Source: VMCP01 sp964415065
Lineage (GTDB): Bacteria > Bacteroidota > Bacteroidia > NS11-12g > UBA955
NCBI GenBank assembly: GCA_964415065.1
Contig: CAYPYX010000003.1
Span: 31,906 to 95,905 of the forward strand
Reading direction: 5' to 3'
DNA: 64,000 nt
Shown here: in pieces, positions 1-8,995 of the stretch
Numbering within the stretch: the stretch's first letter is position 1
Layout: each line of letters begins with the position of its first letter
Notes under the pieces: model-generated
Database searches by the model: none
What the model was told of the DNA's origin: nothing
What the model saw: only the letters and a program-made list of their open reading frames with translations
Program-made: the position numbers and the translations under genes

Positions 1-1588
1 TAAAAGCCCTAATGTAAACACGTAAATTGAAACCTAAATAGGGGAGAATCCAATCGTATGAATTTATAGATCCACCAATATTCAACGTTCCAATCACCGT
101 ATTTTTATCGGCATCTTCAATAATGAGTAGATGGGTTTCCGTAACCCAACCTACGTAGTTTGTCCATTCAAAACGTATTTTTTTATTGCATAAGTAATTA
201 TTATCCAAACGATAAGATAATAAAATCGGAGAATGAAATTTAGATATAACCGCTCCGTTTCTGCAACTGTCATAAGAAGCAATAGCCAATCGATTTCCTC
301 CTGTCTTGGAATCAAATGTAGTTTCGTCAAATGTATATCTTAACACATTTTGCTCATCAATCAATTTATTATTGCCGGAGCCATCAACTTGGAATAGACT
401 ATATCCCATGATATCTGTTTCTATTGGTGATGTCCATCCAGCAATAACTTTTTGTGAAATGCGTTCCACTGAAACACTATCTGGCTCTACATAAGATGGA
501 GCAACGTCATCAACAAAAATAGTATTCGATAGGATGGAATCTGTACCATTACAGAGAGTCCAATGAGTAGAAACATAAATTTCCCATTTTCTTTTGTTGG
601 GTGGAAACAAATTTAATATCTGTTTATTAAGTACCCTTTCTTCATCTAATAATTGAAATACACCAGCCGTATTATCTCGTCCCCAAACACGATAAAAGGC
701 AAAGTTCGAAAACGAATCCTTTGATGGTGTAATTTTAAGATCTAGTTGACCAGTAACTCGATCCAAACAGGCTCTATGAAGTATTGCTTTACTAATACCA
801 GATCGGGGACCATTGATTGGTGCTTTTCCTGTGTAAAGTTGCATCACTTCGCAGGGAGAAATTACTCGATTATAAAGTGCCGCGTCGTCAATAATTCCAT
901 TAAAGGGTTGAATTAAATTACATCGAACACCAAACATAGCTTTTACCGGATTGCCATACTCAGGAAGAAGGGAAGTTGATGTTTTAAAACTATCGCTAAG
1001 CGTACCATTAATATACAAATATTGAAACTTATCGCCTCTAATAAATACTACATGATACCAGCGACTAATACTCGGCAATGTTTTTGTGGATACCACCCAA
1101 ACAGACGGTACAGCAGATTGATTGTAACCACCTCCATTTATTCCTTTTGCACTTCCTAAGTAATTATTAGCCACAGAGATACCTTGTCCAGTAGCATTTC
1201 CACCTTGAGCTACTTCAAAAACTGAACTTAACGAACCATTTGCGCCCAAACTCGTAATATTGATCCATACGCTGTAAGAATAATTATTATTTTTTAATCC
1301 AGTGGAAGGAATTTCGATTCGTGAATTGGTATTTCCCGCAAACTTGTACGCTGAATTTGAATTGCCAAAACGGTCACTTACTAAAGTAACATTATACGTT
1401 GTACCATGATAATTGTTACCCGAAGAATCCCCTGCATTCCCAGAAAAAGGATAATAAGCCACCAATCCATTGGTTGGGATTTGTGATTCTACATTTTGAT
1501 AAAATAAAGATACTAACCCAAAGGATATGAATAATTTACATCTATTTAAAGTCTGAAAATAGTAAGAATAAGATGCAAATAAATTCAT
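1..1588 (-). CDS. Secreted LamG-domain protein, C-terminus beyond window edge
   Basis: On the minus strand an ATG at 1588 opens a frame that stays open for 529 codons to the left edge, so the gene is partial. The N-terminus has a long hydrophobic signal-like segment (about residues 18-36, LFISFGLVSLF) followed by IPTNGLVAYYPFSGNAGDSS, the usual opening of Bacteroidetes LamG/concanavalin-A-like jellyroll domains (about residues 38-230). That domain ends with the typical GIIDDAALYNRVISPCEV segment. Downstream are strand-rich regions resembling Ig-like or fibronectin-like modules with several Cys. A T9SS sorting domain is expected beyond the edge but cannot be seen. It starts 11 bp after the M16 peptidase stop and could share its transcript. 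Probably a cell-surface or secreted glycan- or protein-binding protein; the ligand is unknown. Confidence 0.8.
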   Translation of the reverse strand, partial: MNLFASYSYYFQTLNRCKLFISFGLVSLFYQNVESQIPTNGLVAYYPFSGNAGDSSGNNYHGTTYNVTLVSDRFGNSNSAYKFAGNTNSRIEIPSTGLKNNNYSYSVWINITSLGANGSLSSVFEVAQGGNATGQGISVANNYLGSAKGINGGGYNQSAVPSVWVVSTKTLPSISRWYHVVFIRGDKFQYLYINGTLSDSFKTSTSLLPEYGNPVKAMFGVRCNLIQPFNGIIDDAALYNRVISPCEVMQLYTGKAPINGPRSGISKAILHRACLDRVTGQLDLKITPSKDSFSNFAFYRVWGRDNTAGVFQLLDEERVLNKQILNLFPPNKRKWEIYVSTHWTLCNGTDSILSNTIFVDDVAPSYVEPDSVSVERISQKVIAGWTSPIETDIMGYSLFQVDGSGNNKLIDEQNVLRYTFDETTFDSKTGGNRLAIASYDSCRNGAVISKFHSPILLSYRLDNNYLCNKKIRFEWTNYVGWVTETHLLIIEDADKNTVIGTLNIGGSINSYDWILPYLGFNLRVYIRAF

Positions 1589-1599
1589 AGGTTATGTTA

Positions 1600-2886
1600 T
1601 TATACGTCGCCTGATATTACTTTAATAAACGACTTATCAGCTAAAACATTGTTTGCCAGTGTTTTCAAATCTTCTGGAGTCGTGTTCCAGATGGCTTCCA
1701 AAGTGTTTTGGTAATACATAGACGAGTGATTTCTTAAAATCGTTTGCTGGCACTTTGCTGCCGCTGAAAAAGGACCATCAAAACCAGAACGAAATTGTCC
1801 ACTAAAAAAACGCTTTGCCTTTTCTAGCTCTTCTTCCGAAATTAAATCCGTTTTCAATTGATTCATAATTTCAATGGTTTTCGTAAGCGCTAATTCCGCA
1901 TTTTCACTATTCATTTCCCCCGAAATTAACCAAGATCTTCCTTTTAAAGACGGACGAAAGTACGAACTAATTCCATAGGTCAACCCTTGTTTTTCACGCA
2001 ATTCCTGCATAAGTCGGCTGCCAAAATATCCACCCAAAACCATATTTAATAAAGTGAGTCGATACTGAGTAATTTCATCAATTTCTCCAATATGCTTCAA
2101 TAACACCATGCTTGCCTGACTCGTGTTTTTTACCGAATATTTAATAATTGAGTCAGAAACTTCACCTAGTATTTCTTCCTCCGGAATTTCTAAAGTAAAC
2201 GGTTCTATAAAATACTGATCATGAATGTCAAGTAGTTCATTTAATAATTGGGTACTACAATCACCGGAAACGAATAACATGGACTTTCCTAATTGCAAAT
2301 GTTTCTCGTGAAACGCTACCAAATCTTCTCTTTTGAGATTCTCCAAATCCTCTAAATCAGCGAATTTTCCCATTAAAGTAGATTTACCGAAATAGCTTTC
2401 ACGAGCAATTCTATCGGACCAATAACTTGGGGTTTGCATCTTACGCTCTAAAGAAGCCATTTTAACAGGAATATAATTTTCAAACTCGTTTAAAGGATAT
2501 TCGGCGCCATGTATATGCTTTTCAACCCAACGTAAAACGTCAGTTGCCACCAAGTTAGAACAACGAATATTGAGTACTGTTCCAATAAGAGAATAGTCTG
2601 TACTTACAGATGCACCCAAATGCTCGATGTATTGAATGATGTCTTTTTCTGTGTTACCACAACCTCCAGCTAAAAGCAATTCCATTGCTCCTGCAGTTTG
2701 CATAGGCTTAACTTGTTCTTTAATTCCTGCTGAAAACCAAATGGATATGCGTAATACCCCTAAGTCGGGTGTGTTGTGATAAAAATAGCGTTGTCCTTTT
2801 TTACTTTTATTTTCCTGAATACTTGGAACATCAAATGTTTTAATAGTTCGAACATCAGGGCGAGTGCTTCTAAATTGGTGTGTCAT
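1600..2886 (-). CDS. M16 family peptidase-like protein, non-catalytic subunit
   Basis: A 428-residue M16 (insulinase/pitrilysin-like) protein made of two M16 half-domains. The HxxEH zinc motif is absent: the equivalent place reads AGAMELLLAGGCGNTEKD. The C-terminal half keeps the glycine-rich loop and Arg/Tyr pair of substrate-binding subunits (GYFGSRLMQELREKQGLTYG). This is the pattern of the inactive partner in heterodimeric M16B peptidases. Its ATG overlaps the stop of the catalytic partner gene by four bases (ATGA), implying translational coupling and one-to-one expression. No signal peptide is visible, so a cytoplasmic peptide-degrading role is most likely, though many Bacteroidetes relatives are periplasmic. 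Confidence 0.88.
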   Translation of the reverse strand: MTHQFRSTRPDVRTIKTFDVPSIQENKSKKGQRYFYHNTPDLGVLRISIWFSAGIKEQVKPMQTAGAMELLLAGGCGNTEKDIIQYIEHLGASVSTDYSLIGTVLNIRCSNLVATDVLRWVEKHIHGAEYPLNEFENYIPVKMASLERKMQTPSYWSDRIARESYFGKSTLMGKFADLEDLENLKREDLVAFHEKHLQLGKSMLFVSGDCSTQLLNELLDIHDQYFIEPFTLEIPEEEILGEVSDSIIKYSVKNTSQASMVLLKHIGEIDEITQYRLTLLNMVLGGYFGSRLMQELREKQGLTYGISSYFRPSLKGRSWLISGEMNSENAELALTKTIEIMNQLKTDLISEEELEKAKRFFSGQFRSGFDGPFSAAAKCQQTILRNHSSMYYQNTLEAIWNTTPEDLKTLANNVLADKSFIKVISGDV

Positions 2887-4127
2887 TTTTTAGGATTATA
2901 GTAAAGTACAGACTTACATGATTCATTTAAATAATGTTGAGCAACATTCAATACGTCATTTAATTGCGTATTTTTAATTTCTTCCGCTTCCGAGTTTATT
3001 TTATCAGCATTACCTAATAATTCCCAATATGCTAATTTTTGTGCTCTATTCATGGGATTGATGTGCTCAAACTGCAATCCCGTATAAATTTTATTCTTTG
3101 TACTATCAAATATGAATTGATTTTCGGCTCCCTTTTCAATGAAACGAGCTAACGTGTTATATAATTCGTTTTCTACTTGTTCATGCGTACTTCCTTCGTT
3201 TAAAATTCCGTAAAGAATGAAAATGCCTTCACCTACGCCTTTGATGTAAAAGCTTTCAGCAGCATTGCAAATTTTTAGTTTTTTTACCAAAGTTTCATTC
3301 AATTCAGATACTTCAGAACCACCCAATAAATCAGCAAATAAATCCAATTCTAACCCACCTTTTTCTTTAGCAGATGGACCACGCCACAATAAAAACACAG
3401 CTGGATTTGGAGATAAGTCATCTTCAATTTTTCTTCGAATTTCTTCCGGAAAAACTTCATGCATGTAAACGTTTTCATTGGGCTTACCAGGTTTTTCAAT
3501 TCCACCAAACCATTTTTCGCAAAGAGACTTACATTCTTCCAAAGTAACATTTCCAACAATTGAAACAATGGCATTTTGAGGTGTGTAAAATCGACGATAG
3601 AAATCACGAACATCATCCAATGATGCGTCTGAAATGTGATCTAACGTTAATCCGATAGTTGGCCAACGGTATGAACTTTCTTTATACAGAAGCTCCCTAA
3701 CATGATGCCATAATTGACCAAATGGAGCATTGAAACAACGCTGTTTGAATTCTTCAACTACAACCCCTTTTTGAATGGCCAACGTATTTTCGTTTATATT
3801 TAACTCCAACATCCGGTCACTTTCTAGCCAAAATGCAGTTTCAATATTCTCTAAAGGAACAGTAATGTAGTAATTGGTGAATTCGTTGTTGGTAAAGGCA
3901 TTGTTTTGTCCTCCAGCATGTTCGATTTCTTGGTCAAATGATTCCACATTCTTGCTTCCTCCAAACATTAAATGTTCAAAAAGGTGGGCAAATCCCGTGC
4001 GATTTGGATCCTCATCACGAGCACCCACGTTATACAACGTATTTAATACGACAGTCGATACTGTTGAATCAAATTGATGAACAACTTTTAAGCCATTAGG
4101 CAATTGGAAACGGTTTATGGTAATCAC
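2883..4127 (-). CDS. M16 family zinc metallopeptidase, catalytic subunit
   Basis: A 414-residue M16B-type peptidase. The inverted zinc motif HLFEH is at residues 48-52, with the distal zinc-ligand glutamate at residue 125/126 (GVVVEEF), the normal spacing for the family. The N-terminal half ends with the conserved TNNEFTNYYITVP strand. The second M16 half-domain lacks the usual Arg/Tyr pair, which is found in the partner encoded directly downstream; the two genes overlap by four bases. Together they should form one active peptidase that degrades peptides enclosed between the two subunits. It lies 41 bp downstream of the rRNA methyltransferase gene on the same strand. Confidence 0.92.
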   Translation of the reverse strand: MITINRFQLPNGLKVVHQFDSTVSTVVLNTLYNVGARDEDPNRTGFAHLFEHLMFGGSKNVESFDQEIEHAGGQNNAFTNNEFTNYYITVPLENIETAFWLESDRMLELNINENTLAIQKGVVVEEFKQRCFNAPFGQLWHHVRELLYKESSYRWPTIGLTLDHISDASLDDVRDFYRRFYTPQNAIVSIVGNVTLEECKSLCEKWFGGIEKPGKPNENVYMHEVFPEEIRRKIEDDLSPNPAVFLLWRGPSAKEKGGLELDLFADLLGGSEVSELNETLVKKLKICNAAESFYIKGVGEGIFILYGILNEGSTHEQVENELYNTLARFIEKGAENQFIFDSTKNKIYTGLQFEHINPMNRAQKLAYWELLGNADKINSEAEEIKNTQLNDVLNVAQHYLNESCKSVLYYNPKK

Positions 4128-4168
4128 ATAACAAAAATACGCAGCTTATTCGGCTCTATTGGAACCAA

Positions 4169-5743
4169 TCACCCACAGATTCGATGGGTGTCCTGAAAAA
4201 TGCTACGTACACGCCATTCCATTGGCCATAAATTATTTATACCATTTCGTACTGAGTTACCCACGCCGAAAATTACAGGAATTTCATCATGTATAAAATA
4301 ACCTAGAATGAGAATGCCGTCTTTATCCGCATTTAATAAAAAGTTCTTTCCATTCTTCGCTTCAATTATTTTTAATGAATTAGTAGAACGAGGTTCATTC
4401 ATTTTCGATTTTTCTGAAACATCACCGAAATCTATTGAATTGTTCTTCTCCAAAGTTGAATTAAATGAAGCCTTTGGAATAAATTCGCGTCTTAGGTAAA
4501 GCAATAACTCAGTATCGCTTAAAATCCGGTCAATTTTAACTGGACTTTCAATGAGTAAAACGGCGGCCACATGGGGCTTCCACTTGTTTTTCATAATCGT
4601 GCCAATTGGAAAGCCTGGATGAACCAGGTTGGGCAACAAATTAACAAGATTTAGGATCCACTCTTTATTGGAATGTCTAATACCATAAAATTCACCCTCT
4701 TTTGAAGTCAATTGGAAGTCAGATTCAGGAAACAACCTGCTTATTTCCAGCGGAATTTCTAGATGGTTTGTCGCATTTTTTTTGTTTTTCGAGGGATGTT
4801 TTTTCATGTGAAAATCATCAGAAGAATTTGGACTTAACGAGAATGCCCCTGGTTTTCTTAAAACTGTGAAAAACAAGCCTTCTCCTGAACTTAGGTGAGG
4901 CATGCAACGATACATTCCCTTTTCTAAACTATACAATTGATCCTCAATACCCAGACCCAAATCAACAACTTCAAATCCCAATTCCTCACAGAATTTAATT
5001 ACATTGTCCTCGTTTTCAATCCGGTTGTAAGTGCATGTACTATAAATGAAATAACCCCCTGGTTTTAAATTGTTATAAAGATCAAACACAATGCGTTGTT
5101 GTCTTTGTGAACAAAGGTCAACATTATCCAACGACCATTCATTCATAGCCCCATCGTCTTTTCGAAATAAGCCTTCACCGCTGCATGGTGCATCACACAG
5201 AATTGTATCAAAAAGTACGGAACTTTTCGAGAATACTTTTGCGTCTGCCTTTGTGATTAAGGTGTTTCCATCTCCCCATTTACTTACATTTTCGAAAAGA
5301 ACGGAATTTCGCTGTGAAATTATTTCATTCGAAACCAATAAATCCCCATCCCTCAACACCGAGGAAACATGCGTTGTTTTACCTCCCGGAGATGCACACA
5401 TATCGAGTACTAATGCTTGACTAGGCAAATGGGAAACCAAACGTCGCATTATTTCACCAATCCACATGGAATTGGCCTCTTGCACGTAATATAAACCTGC
5501 GTGAAAACTGGGATCTGCTGTAAAAGTGGGACGCTTTTTAAGGAAGAATCCATCACGGCAATGCGCAATTTTTTCGTGTTCTACAGTTAATATGTCTTCA
5601 ACAGATAAACCCAATGCTTCGATTTTCTTTCGATTTAATCGTATAGAAATGGGAGGTGAAGTTGAAGTAATGGCATTCAAAAGTGAATCCACCTCTGCTT
5701 GAGGTAGAGTTTGCTTAAGTAAATCAACAAATTCTGGTTTCAC
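4169..5743 (-). CDS. RsmF-like 16S rRNA m5C methyltransferase (NOL1/NOP2/sun family)
   Basis: A 524-residue SAM-dependent RNA cytosine-5 methyltransferase. Motif I (D114 MCASPGGKT) binds SAM, motif IV is DAPCSGEG (C187) and motif VI is STCTYN (C237); these two cysteines are the product-release and catalytic nucleophiles of the family. The length and the C-terminal extension after the Rossmann domain fit RsmF/YebU-type enzymes (16S rRNA m5C1407 in E. coli) with a PUA-like tail. Two hydrophilic Lys/Asn/Ser-rich insertions (about residues 300-330 and 398-430) interrupt the tail. The start codon overlaps the end of menC by four bases, so the two are translationally coupled. Confidence 0.85.
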   Translation of the reverse strand: MKPEFVDLLKQTLPQAEVDSLLNAITSTSPPISIRLNRKKIEALGLSVEDILTVEHEKIAHCRDGFFLKKRPTFTADPSFHAGLYYVQEANSMWIGEIMRRLVSHLPSQALVLDMCASPGGKTTHVSSVLRDGDLLVSNEIISQRNSVLFENVSKWGDGNTLITKADAKVFSKSSVLFDTILCDAPCSGEGLFRKDDGAMNEWSLDNVDLCSQRQQRIVFDLYNNLKPGGYFIYSTCTYNRIENEDNVIKFCEELGFEVVDLGLGIEDQLYSLEKGMYRCMPHLSSGEGLFFTVLRKPGAFSLSPNSSDDFHMKKHPSKNKKNATNHLEIPLEISRLFPESDFQLTSKEGEFYGIRHSNKEWILNLVNLLPNLVHPGFPIGTIMKNKWKPHVAAVLLIESPVKIDRILSDTELLLYLRREFIPKASFNSTLEKNNSIDFGDVSEKSKMNEPRSTNSLKIIEAKNGKNFLLNADKDGILILGYFIHDEIPVIFGVGNSVRNGINNLWPMEWRVRSIFQDTHRICG

Positions 5744-6921
5744 AATGCGTACAAATGTCCGTTTTTCACTTCAGTATTCGCAGGGAAGTTCTTCACAAAC
5801 AAACTACCTGTCCCTAAACCTTGAACCATAAATTGAGGGTGATTCAAATATTTTGAAGCCCATTTAGCAATTGCAAATAAACCGACATTGCCCTCTAAAG
5901 CGCTGGTACTCCACCAACCAATTTCGTTTTTCCAAGATTCTTCTACCCAAATATCACATCGATCTAATCCCCCGATAAATGTAGGTTTCAGAATAATGTA
6001 CTTGGGTTTTATGTATTGCAAAAGTTTCTGGGCATCTTCGCGTAGTTCGCTTCCATTTTTGTTTGAATATCCAATTAATTCTTCATCTAATGCAATATCA
6101 ATCGGAGATATTGCACAAATTCTTTGCATATCATCCCACTGATTCGATTTGATGGGTTGTTCCAATGAGTGAATATCAAACCGACTCAATTCACGAAGTT
6201 GTTCTATTGCGGTGTCAGGTGAAAAAGCCCCATTTGCATCCAAACGGATTTCTAATTGAAAAGCAGAGTGTTTTTTGCGAATTCGTTCCAATAGGCGACA
6301 TTCGGAGTCAAAATCTAAAGCACCAACCTTAAATTTTATGATGTTGAAACCGGAATCAATTTTTTGATTTGCTTCTTCTTCCATCGATTCAATATCATTC
6401 ATCCACACCAATCCATTGATTGGAATTCCTGATTTCTTTGATAAAAAATCGTTGGCGACTGAATGTGTGGCTGAGTAATTGTTCGATATATTTGGGGATT
6501 TAACCGAGTTAACGGGAATGGAAGTTGATGGTGAAAATGCAGACGATGGGTAGTTTGACCCAATAATGGAAGGTTCTGAAAAATCAATTCCCAAAACTTT
6601 GAGAGTTGAAACCAAATCCGAAATGATACAGTTGATTCCAAAACGAAGTGCAGGGTAATTGCTCCATTCTTCCTGCAAGTTCAATAAATCATGTGTATTT
6701 AAATTTTCTTTATTTAGTTGTGAAAGTCCCTGATTAAACAAATGTTCAAAATCAGCCTTTCCGTCGATGCTTAAATCAGGAAGAGGTGAAACCTCTCCTA
6801 AAAATTGACCAAATTCAGTATCAAGTATTAACAAATAAGCAGTTTTCTCAGTGTAAGCCCCTCTTGAAGTTTTGGCTGGTTTTATAAAATGTAATTGATG
6901 TTTTTCTATGCGGAGTTTCAT
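5740..6921 (-). CDS. menC: o-Succinylbenzoate synthase (MenC), enolase superfamily
   Basis: Enolase-superfamily enzyme, 393 residues from the ATG at 6921; a TTG seven codons upstream would add residues without homology. The catalytic set is complete: KFK (K196/K198), metal ligands D228 (RLDANG), E254 (LEQP) and D279 (LDEEL), and K312 (ILKP). The MenC assignment rests on this motif set plus menA next upstream on the same strand: the enzyme dehydrates SHCHC to o-succinylbenzoate in menaquinone synthesis. A dipeptide epimerase is the main alternative. An insertion of about 45 Ser/Pro/Asn-rich residues (about 114-161) separates the capping region from the barrel and is not typical. The gene ends with a four-base overlap into the methyltransferase gene. 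Confidence 0.82.
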   Translation of the reverse strand: MKLRIEKHQLHFIKPAKTSRGAYTEKTAYLLILDTEFGQFLGEVSPLPDLSIDGKADFEHLFNQGLSQLNKENLNTHDLLNLQEEWSNYPALRFGINCIISDLVSTLKVLGIDFSEPSIIGSNYPSSAFSPSTSIPVNSVKSPNISNNYSATHSVANDFLSKKSGIPINGLVWMNDIESMEEEANQKIDSGFNIIKFKVGALDFDSECRLLERIRKKHSAFQLEIRLDANGAFSPDTAIEQLRELSRFDIHSLEQPIKSNQWDDMQRICAISPIDIALDEELIGYSNKNGSELREDAQKLLQYIKPKYIILKPTFIGGLDRCDIWVEESWKNEIGWWSTSALEGNVGLFAIAKWASKYLNHPQFMVQGLGTGSLFVKNFPANTEVKNGHLYAL

Positions 6922-7082
6922 TTGTGATTGTGGATTAATCAATGTTTTACTACTTAAAAATCAATGCTTTAATTTAAATATATTGTTTTTACTAGTTTGA
7001 ATTAAAATTAATTCTTGAAAACTGTAAAGGGTAATAATTGATGCAAATGAGAATAATTACTCAGGAAAACCAAAGCTAAAAA

Positions 7083-8078
7083 CTACAGTGTTTCAAACAC
7101 CCAAAATGATAATGTAACATAAATCAAAATGGTCAATAAAATGGTTAGTGATAGTTTTTTTAACTGAGGATTCAAACCTACTCTATCACCTGGTTTTAAT
7201 TCTCTCAACTCCGAAAAATGTCGCGACAGTAGAATGGCCGAAGGGGCAAAAATTCCTAAAACCCAAAACATTTCTGGAGAATAGATTAAGATACCATAAT
7301 TAAACAAACGATTTATAAAAATCATTGCTGAAAAAGCAATTCCTAAAAATCCGAAAACCAAAAGTAAACGGTGGTAAAATACCGTGTATTTGTCGCCTAA
7401 TTTTACGGCTATAGTTCGCTTACCACTTTGTTCATCAGAAATCAAATCTCGATAATTATTTACATTAAGTACTGCTGTACTTAGTAGGCCCATACCCGTT
7501 GCACCAATAAGGTGTTCCACGTGAATCTGATGAATTCCGAAAAGAAATACCATCCCCAAAACAGGAACCATACCGAAAAAGATAAAAACAAAAAAATCTC
7601 CTAACCCCGAATATCCATAAGCTCGTTTTCCAACAGTATAAAAAATGGCACTACCAATCGATAGGATTCCAACGGCTAACAAAACGAGAAATGCCGAACT
7701 TTTAAATAGTTCTGAAAAACTCAAATGGAAATGTCGGTTGAAAGAAATCCATAACAGAAGCATCCCAAAACTAAAAGAGAGTATTGAAAACAAAATAAGT
7801 GCCTTTTTCATTGCACCTTCTGAAATTAACCCTGCTGTGAGCATTCGATCTGACCGTTCTGCTTTGGCATCAGTGCCTTTTTTGTAATCACCATAATCGT
7901 TGGCAAAGTTGGATAATATCTGAAGTGAAACAGCTGTTAAAATGGCCAATACAAATAAATCCCATTGAGGATATCCATGTTCACTCATCAAATTCATCCC
8001 CCAGGATAATAATACACCCGATAGGGCAAGAGGCAGGGTTCTCAATCGTGCTGATTGAATCCAAGGTTTTAAATTCAT
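7083..8078 (-). CDS. menA: 1,4-dihydroxy-2-naphthoate polyprenyltransferase (MenA)
   Basis: A 331-residue UbiA-superfamily integral membrane prenyltransferase with about nine hydrophobic segments. The first Asp-rich motif is NFANDYGDYKKGTD (about residues 56-69), followed by DRMLTAGLIS, the form seen in MenA; the second is NNYRDLISDEQSGKRT (about 211-226), also MenA-like. It attaches the polyprenyl chain to DHNA in menaquinone synthesis. The ATG overlaps the end of the upstream acyltransferase gene (ATGA). menC follows after a 161-bp gap on the same strand. The remaining men genes are outside the window. Confidence 0.92.
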   Translation of the reverse strand: MNLKPWIQSARLRTLPLALSGVLLSWGMNLMSEHGYPQWDLFVLAILTAVSLQILSNFANDYGDYKKGTDAKAERSDRMLTAGLISEGAMKKALILFSILSFSFGMLLLWISFNRHFHLSFSELFKSSAFLVLLAVGILSIGSAIFYTVGKRAYGYSGLGDFFVFIFFGMVPVLGMVFLFGIHQIHVEHLIGATGMGLLSTAVLNVNNYRDLISDEQSGKRTIAVKLGDKYTVFYHRLLLVFGFLGIAFSAMIFINRLFNYGILIYSPEMFWVLGIFAPSAILLSRHFSELRELKPGDRVGLNPQLKKLSLTILLTILIYVTLSFWVFETL

Positions 8079-8995
8079 AGTCTATAATTAATGTTAATGG
8101 AATAATATGGTTCATCTATGGGACCAAATTTTTGATAAAATTTAGCAACCGAGGGTATGTTAGATCCTTCAAAGTCAATGATGGAATCCGGAAATTTGAT
8201 ACAAATATGTTCAATAATTCCGTGTACTACTCCCCATTCACGACCTTGTTTTACAGCACCACCGCATACATAATGCAAACGATGTGACTCTTGGGTAATT
8301 TCACCAGAATGAAGAAAAATAGCTCCTCCCAAATTTTCTCCGGTTTTGTTATTTCGAACAATAACCGCATAGATTTGATCCTGATGCAATAGTTTCAAAG
8401 CTTTAGAAAATGCATCATAATCATTGAACCATTCAAATCCGGTTTGTTCCCCCCAAGCTTCGTCGTAAATTGATAAAATGGTTTGATAATCCGTTGTTTC
8501 AACGTAATCAATATCGTGTAAATGAAGTTTTCTGAGGTTTTTTTGCGCATCTTTATTGAATGTTTTTTCAGGTATATGAGGCGCCGGTAAGATAAAATTG
8601 GTCTTTTTTTGGGATTTTTGAGGGACGCCAATTCCGCTATGTACATTTAAGTGCAATCGTAAAAATCGCTTTGGAATATGAGAAATGAATTCGTCGATAC
8701 TGAAATGGGTTGGTTCTCCAAAAACTCCCAGTTGTTGACAAAAAAAGGGTTGATATATGTAATAAATAAAACCCCACTTCTTTCGATAAGGCAAGGGCAT
8801 CACATTTAAATAGTTCTTTTGATTCGAGTTGAAGATAATTAAAGCTCCCCACTGACCGTTGCAAACAGATTGTAAATATTCATAACGTGCATAACACAAA
8901 CTAGGAATGCCTATTTTAGAATTTCGAATACAGTCATTCCACTTTAATGGTTCAATGTCGCTACACTCTAAGTATTGAATAACTGAATCCCTCAT
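8075..8995 (-). CDS. FemAB/GNAT-like acyltransferase family protein
   Basis: About 306 residues if started at the ATG at 8995 (MRDSVIQYLE), preferred over an upstream ATG at 9058 because it gives the same four-base ATGA overlap with the preceding gene that recurs in this block. The C-terminal half (about residues 140-300) resembles FemAB/BioF2-type acetyltransferases: QKNLRKLHLHD, then ENLGGAIFLHSGE, HYVCGGAVKQGREWGVVHGI and IIDFEGSNIPSVAKFYQKFG. Such proteins transfer acyl or aminoacyl groups; the substrate here is unknown. Its pairing with a polysaccharide-deacetylase-like gene suggests a role in modifying a cell-envelope glycan or lipid. Confidence 0.72.
   Translation of the reverse strand: MRDSVIQYLECSDIEPLKWNDCIRNSKIGIPSLCYARYEYLQSVCNGQWGALIIFNSNQKNYLNVMPLPYRKKWGFIYYIYQPFFCQQLGVFGEPTHFSIDEFISHIPKRFLRLHLNVHSGIGVPQKSQKKTNFILPAPHIPEKTFNKDAQKNLRKLHLHDIDYVETTDYQTILSIYDEAWGEQTGFEWFNDYDAFSKALKLLHQDQIYAVIVRNNKTGENLGGAIFLHSGEITQESHRLHYVCGGAVKQGREWGVVHGIIEHICIKFPDSIIDFEGSNIPSVAKFYQKFGPIDEPYYSININYRL

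Noticed and set aside
306..494. Short plus-strand ORF of 62 codons
   Set aside because: It lies antisense to the LamG coding frame, which is open for 529 codons with clear homology.
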